In this document: piece by piece, positions 63,353 to 64,000 of the stretch
Position numbering within the stretch: the first letter of the stretch is position 1
Layout of the letters: each line of letters opens with the position of its first letter
DNA from: Spirosoma aureum
Lineage (GTDB): Bacteria; Bacteroidota; Bacteroidia; Cytophagales; Spirosomataceae
Assembly (NCBI RefSeq): GCF_011604685.1
Contig: NZ_CP050063.1
Coordinates: 3,060,501 to 3,124,500, forward strand
DNA length: 64,000 nt
Reading direction: 5' to 3'
Notes under the pieces: generated by a model
The model's database searches: none
Told to the model about the DNA's origin: nothing
The model's input: only the letters and a program-made list of their open reading frames with translations
Program-made: the position numbers and the translations under genes

Positions 63353-64000
63353 ATGAGCCAGAAGGGACTATACGTACAATATGGTTGTGGGTTATCGGCA
63401 CCCACAGAATGGATTAACTTTGACACCTCCCCAACTCTACGTATTCAAAAAATACCCTTACTGGGGCGTTTGCTTAAAAATCAGCTTCCCTGCACTTTCC
63501 CCGCCAATGTTCGTATTGGTAATATTATCACGGGATTGCCCGTACCAGCCAATTCCTGTCTGGGTGTGTATAGTTCGCACATACTGGAACACCTATGCCT
63601 GAACGATTTTCGGAAGGCGTTGGAAAATACGTATACCATCCTGCAACCGGGTGGGTTATTTCGCTGCATCGTTCCCGATCTGGAGACGTATGCCCGACAA
63701 TATGTTGCCGAACTTGAATCGGGCGACCCCAGGGCCAGTCACCGGTTTTTATCACCCTGGGGTGAACGCGCCATGCTGGGCGTTGAGAGTCGTCCGCGCG
63801 GGGCGAAGGGCATTTTAACGGCTTTGTTGGGTAATTCGCACCATCTGTGGATGTGGGATCGCCATTCGTTAACCAACGAACTGCAAGCCGCTGGCTTTGT
63901 CAGTATCCGACCCTGTGCATTTAACGACTCAACCGATCCGATGTTTCGCTATGTAGAGGACCCTGACCGCTTTCAGTCGGCGGTTGTGCTTGAATGCACC
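63353..64000 (+). CDS. SAM-dependent methyltransferase, 3' end beyond window
   Basis: A frame opens at ATG 63353 (MSQKGLYVQYGCGLSAPTEW) and stays open for 216 codons to the right edge. It looks like a class I methyltransferase of the type found in glycan gene clusters: LYVQYGCG is the SAM loop, VYSSHILEHL the acidic/His motif, and TYTILQPGGLFRCIVPDLE the motif after strand 5. The stop codon lies outside. Role unknown; it may belong to a cell-surface glycan cluster to the right. Confidence 0.8.
   Translation, partial: MSQKGLYVQYGCGLSAPTEWINFDTSPTLRIQKIPLLGRLLKNQLPCTFPANVRIGNIITGLPVPANSCLGVYSSHILEHLCLNDFRKALENTYTILQPGGLFRCIVPDLETYARQYVAELESGDPRASHRFLSPWGERAMLGVESRPRGAKGILTALLGNSHHLWMWDRHSLTNELQAAGFVSIRPCAFNDSTDPMFRYVEDPDRFQSAVVLECT

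Noticed and set aside
1..64000. tRNA, rRNA, CRISPR array, integrase or IS element
   Set aside because: No cloverleaf with a TTCGA loop, no regularly spaced repeats and no transposase motifs were seen on reading.

Overview
The window looks like chromosomal DNA of a Bacteroidota bacterium of the Cytophagales, most like Spirosoma. This is an inference from protein flavour: secreted PQQ-type and haem-c dehydrogenases, ThuA and sugar-isomerase proteins with Tat signals, a FecA-like TonB receptor, SusC-free outer-membrane barrels, DUF3817, and a TTG-N21-TAnnTTTG promoter. I found no rRNA, tRNA, CRISPR array or insertion sequence. Coding density is high, genes run on both strands, and many gene ends carry strong hairpins.

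Layout. 1-5.7 kb: an Uma2-type nuclease (cut by the left edge), mutS2, a small unknown gene and two secreted carbohydrate deacetylases. 5.7-11.3 kb: a sugar-oxidation operon (PQQ-type dehydrogenase with PKD and cytochrome c parts, sugar isomerase/epimerase-like protein, ThuA protein) divergent from a NrtR-type regulator with a degenerate Nudix box; a palindrome lies between them. 11.4-13.4 kb: an orphan NMT1/THI5-like binding protein and moaA. 13.9-23.4 kb: a co-directional envelope block (small anchored protein, barrel, FecA-like receptor, then two tandem copies of a barrel + PAP2/haloperoxidase-like lipoprotein pair; the second PAP2 copy has lost its motif-3 Arg and His).

23.5-30.1 kb, the most interesting region: a minus-strand gene set encoding a LanC-like cyclase, a HopA1-family protein, an aminoglycoside-phosphotransferase-like kinase, a 257-residue protein with a conserved-looking leader and a Cys/Thr/Ser-rich segment with Cys every fifth residue, and a metzincin-like metalloprotease. 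I read it as a split lanthionine-synthetase (class V-like, with a LanC partner) system acting on an unusually large precursor.

30.4-45.7 kb: GlgE-type maltosyltransferase, M16 peptidase, GT9 glycosyltransferase, a DUF4350-like lipoprotein, a PAS histidine kinase, a haem-binding dehydrogenase with HEAT repeats, a small membrane protein, two decayed gene remnants (MFS transporter; [2Fe-2S] subunit), the molybdopterin subunit that the latter should serve, and an endonuclease/exonuclease/phosphatase-fold membrane protein. 45.7-48.9 kb: a coiled-coil membrane protein apparently split by a frameshift in a C6/G6 tract, preceded by four direct repeats at 11-bp spacing, and a two-component system. 49.2-56.3 kb: catalase, YhhN-family protein, a small acidic protein, and a serine hydrolase divergent from a blaI-blaR1 pair with three related operators. 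56.3-64 kb: small membrane proteins, an AraC regulator, M1 aminopeptidase, a secreted GATase-like protein, two long hairpins, an AraC C-terminal fragment and a methyltransferase cut by the right edge.
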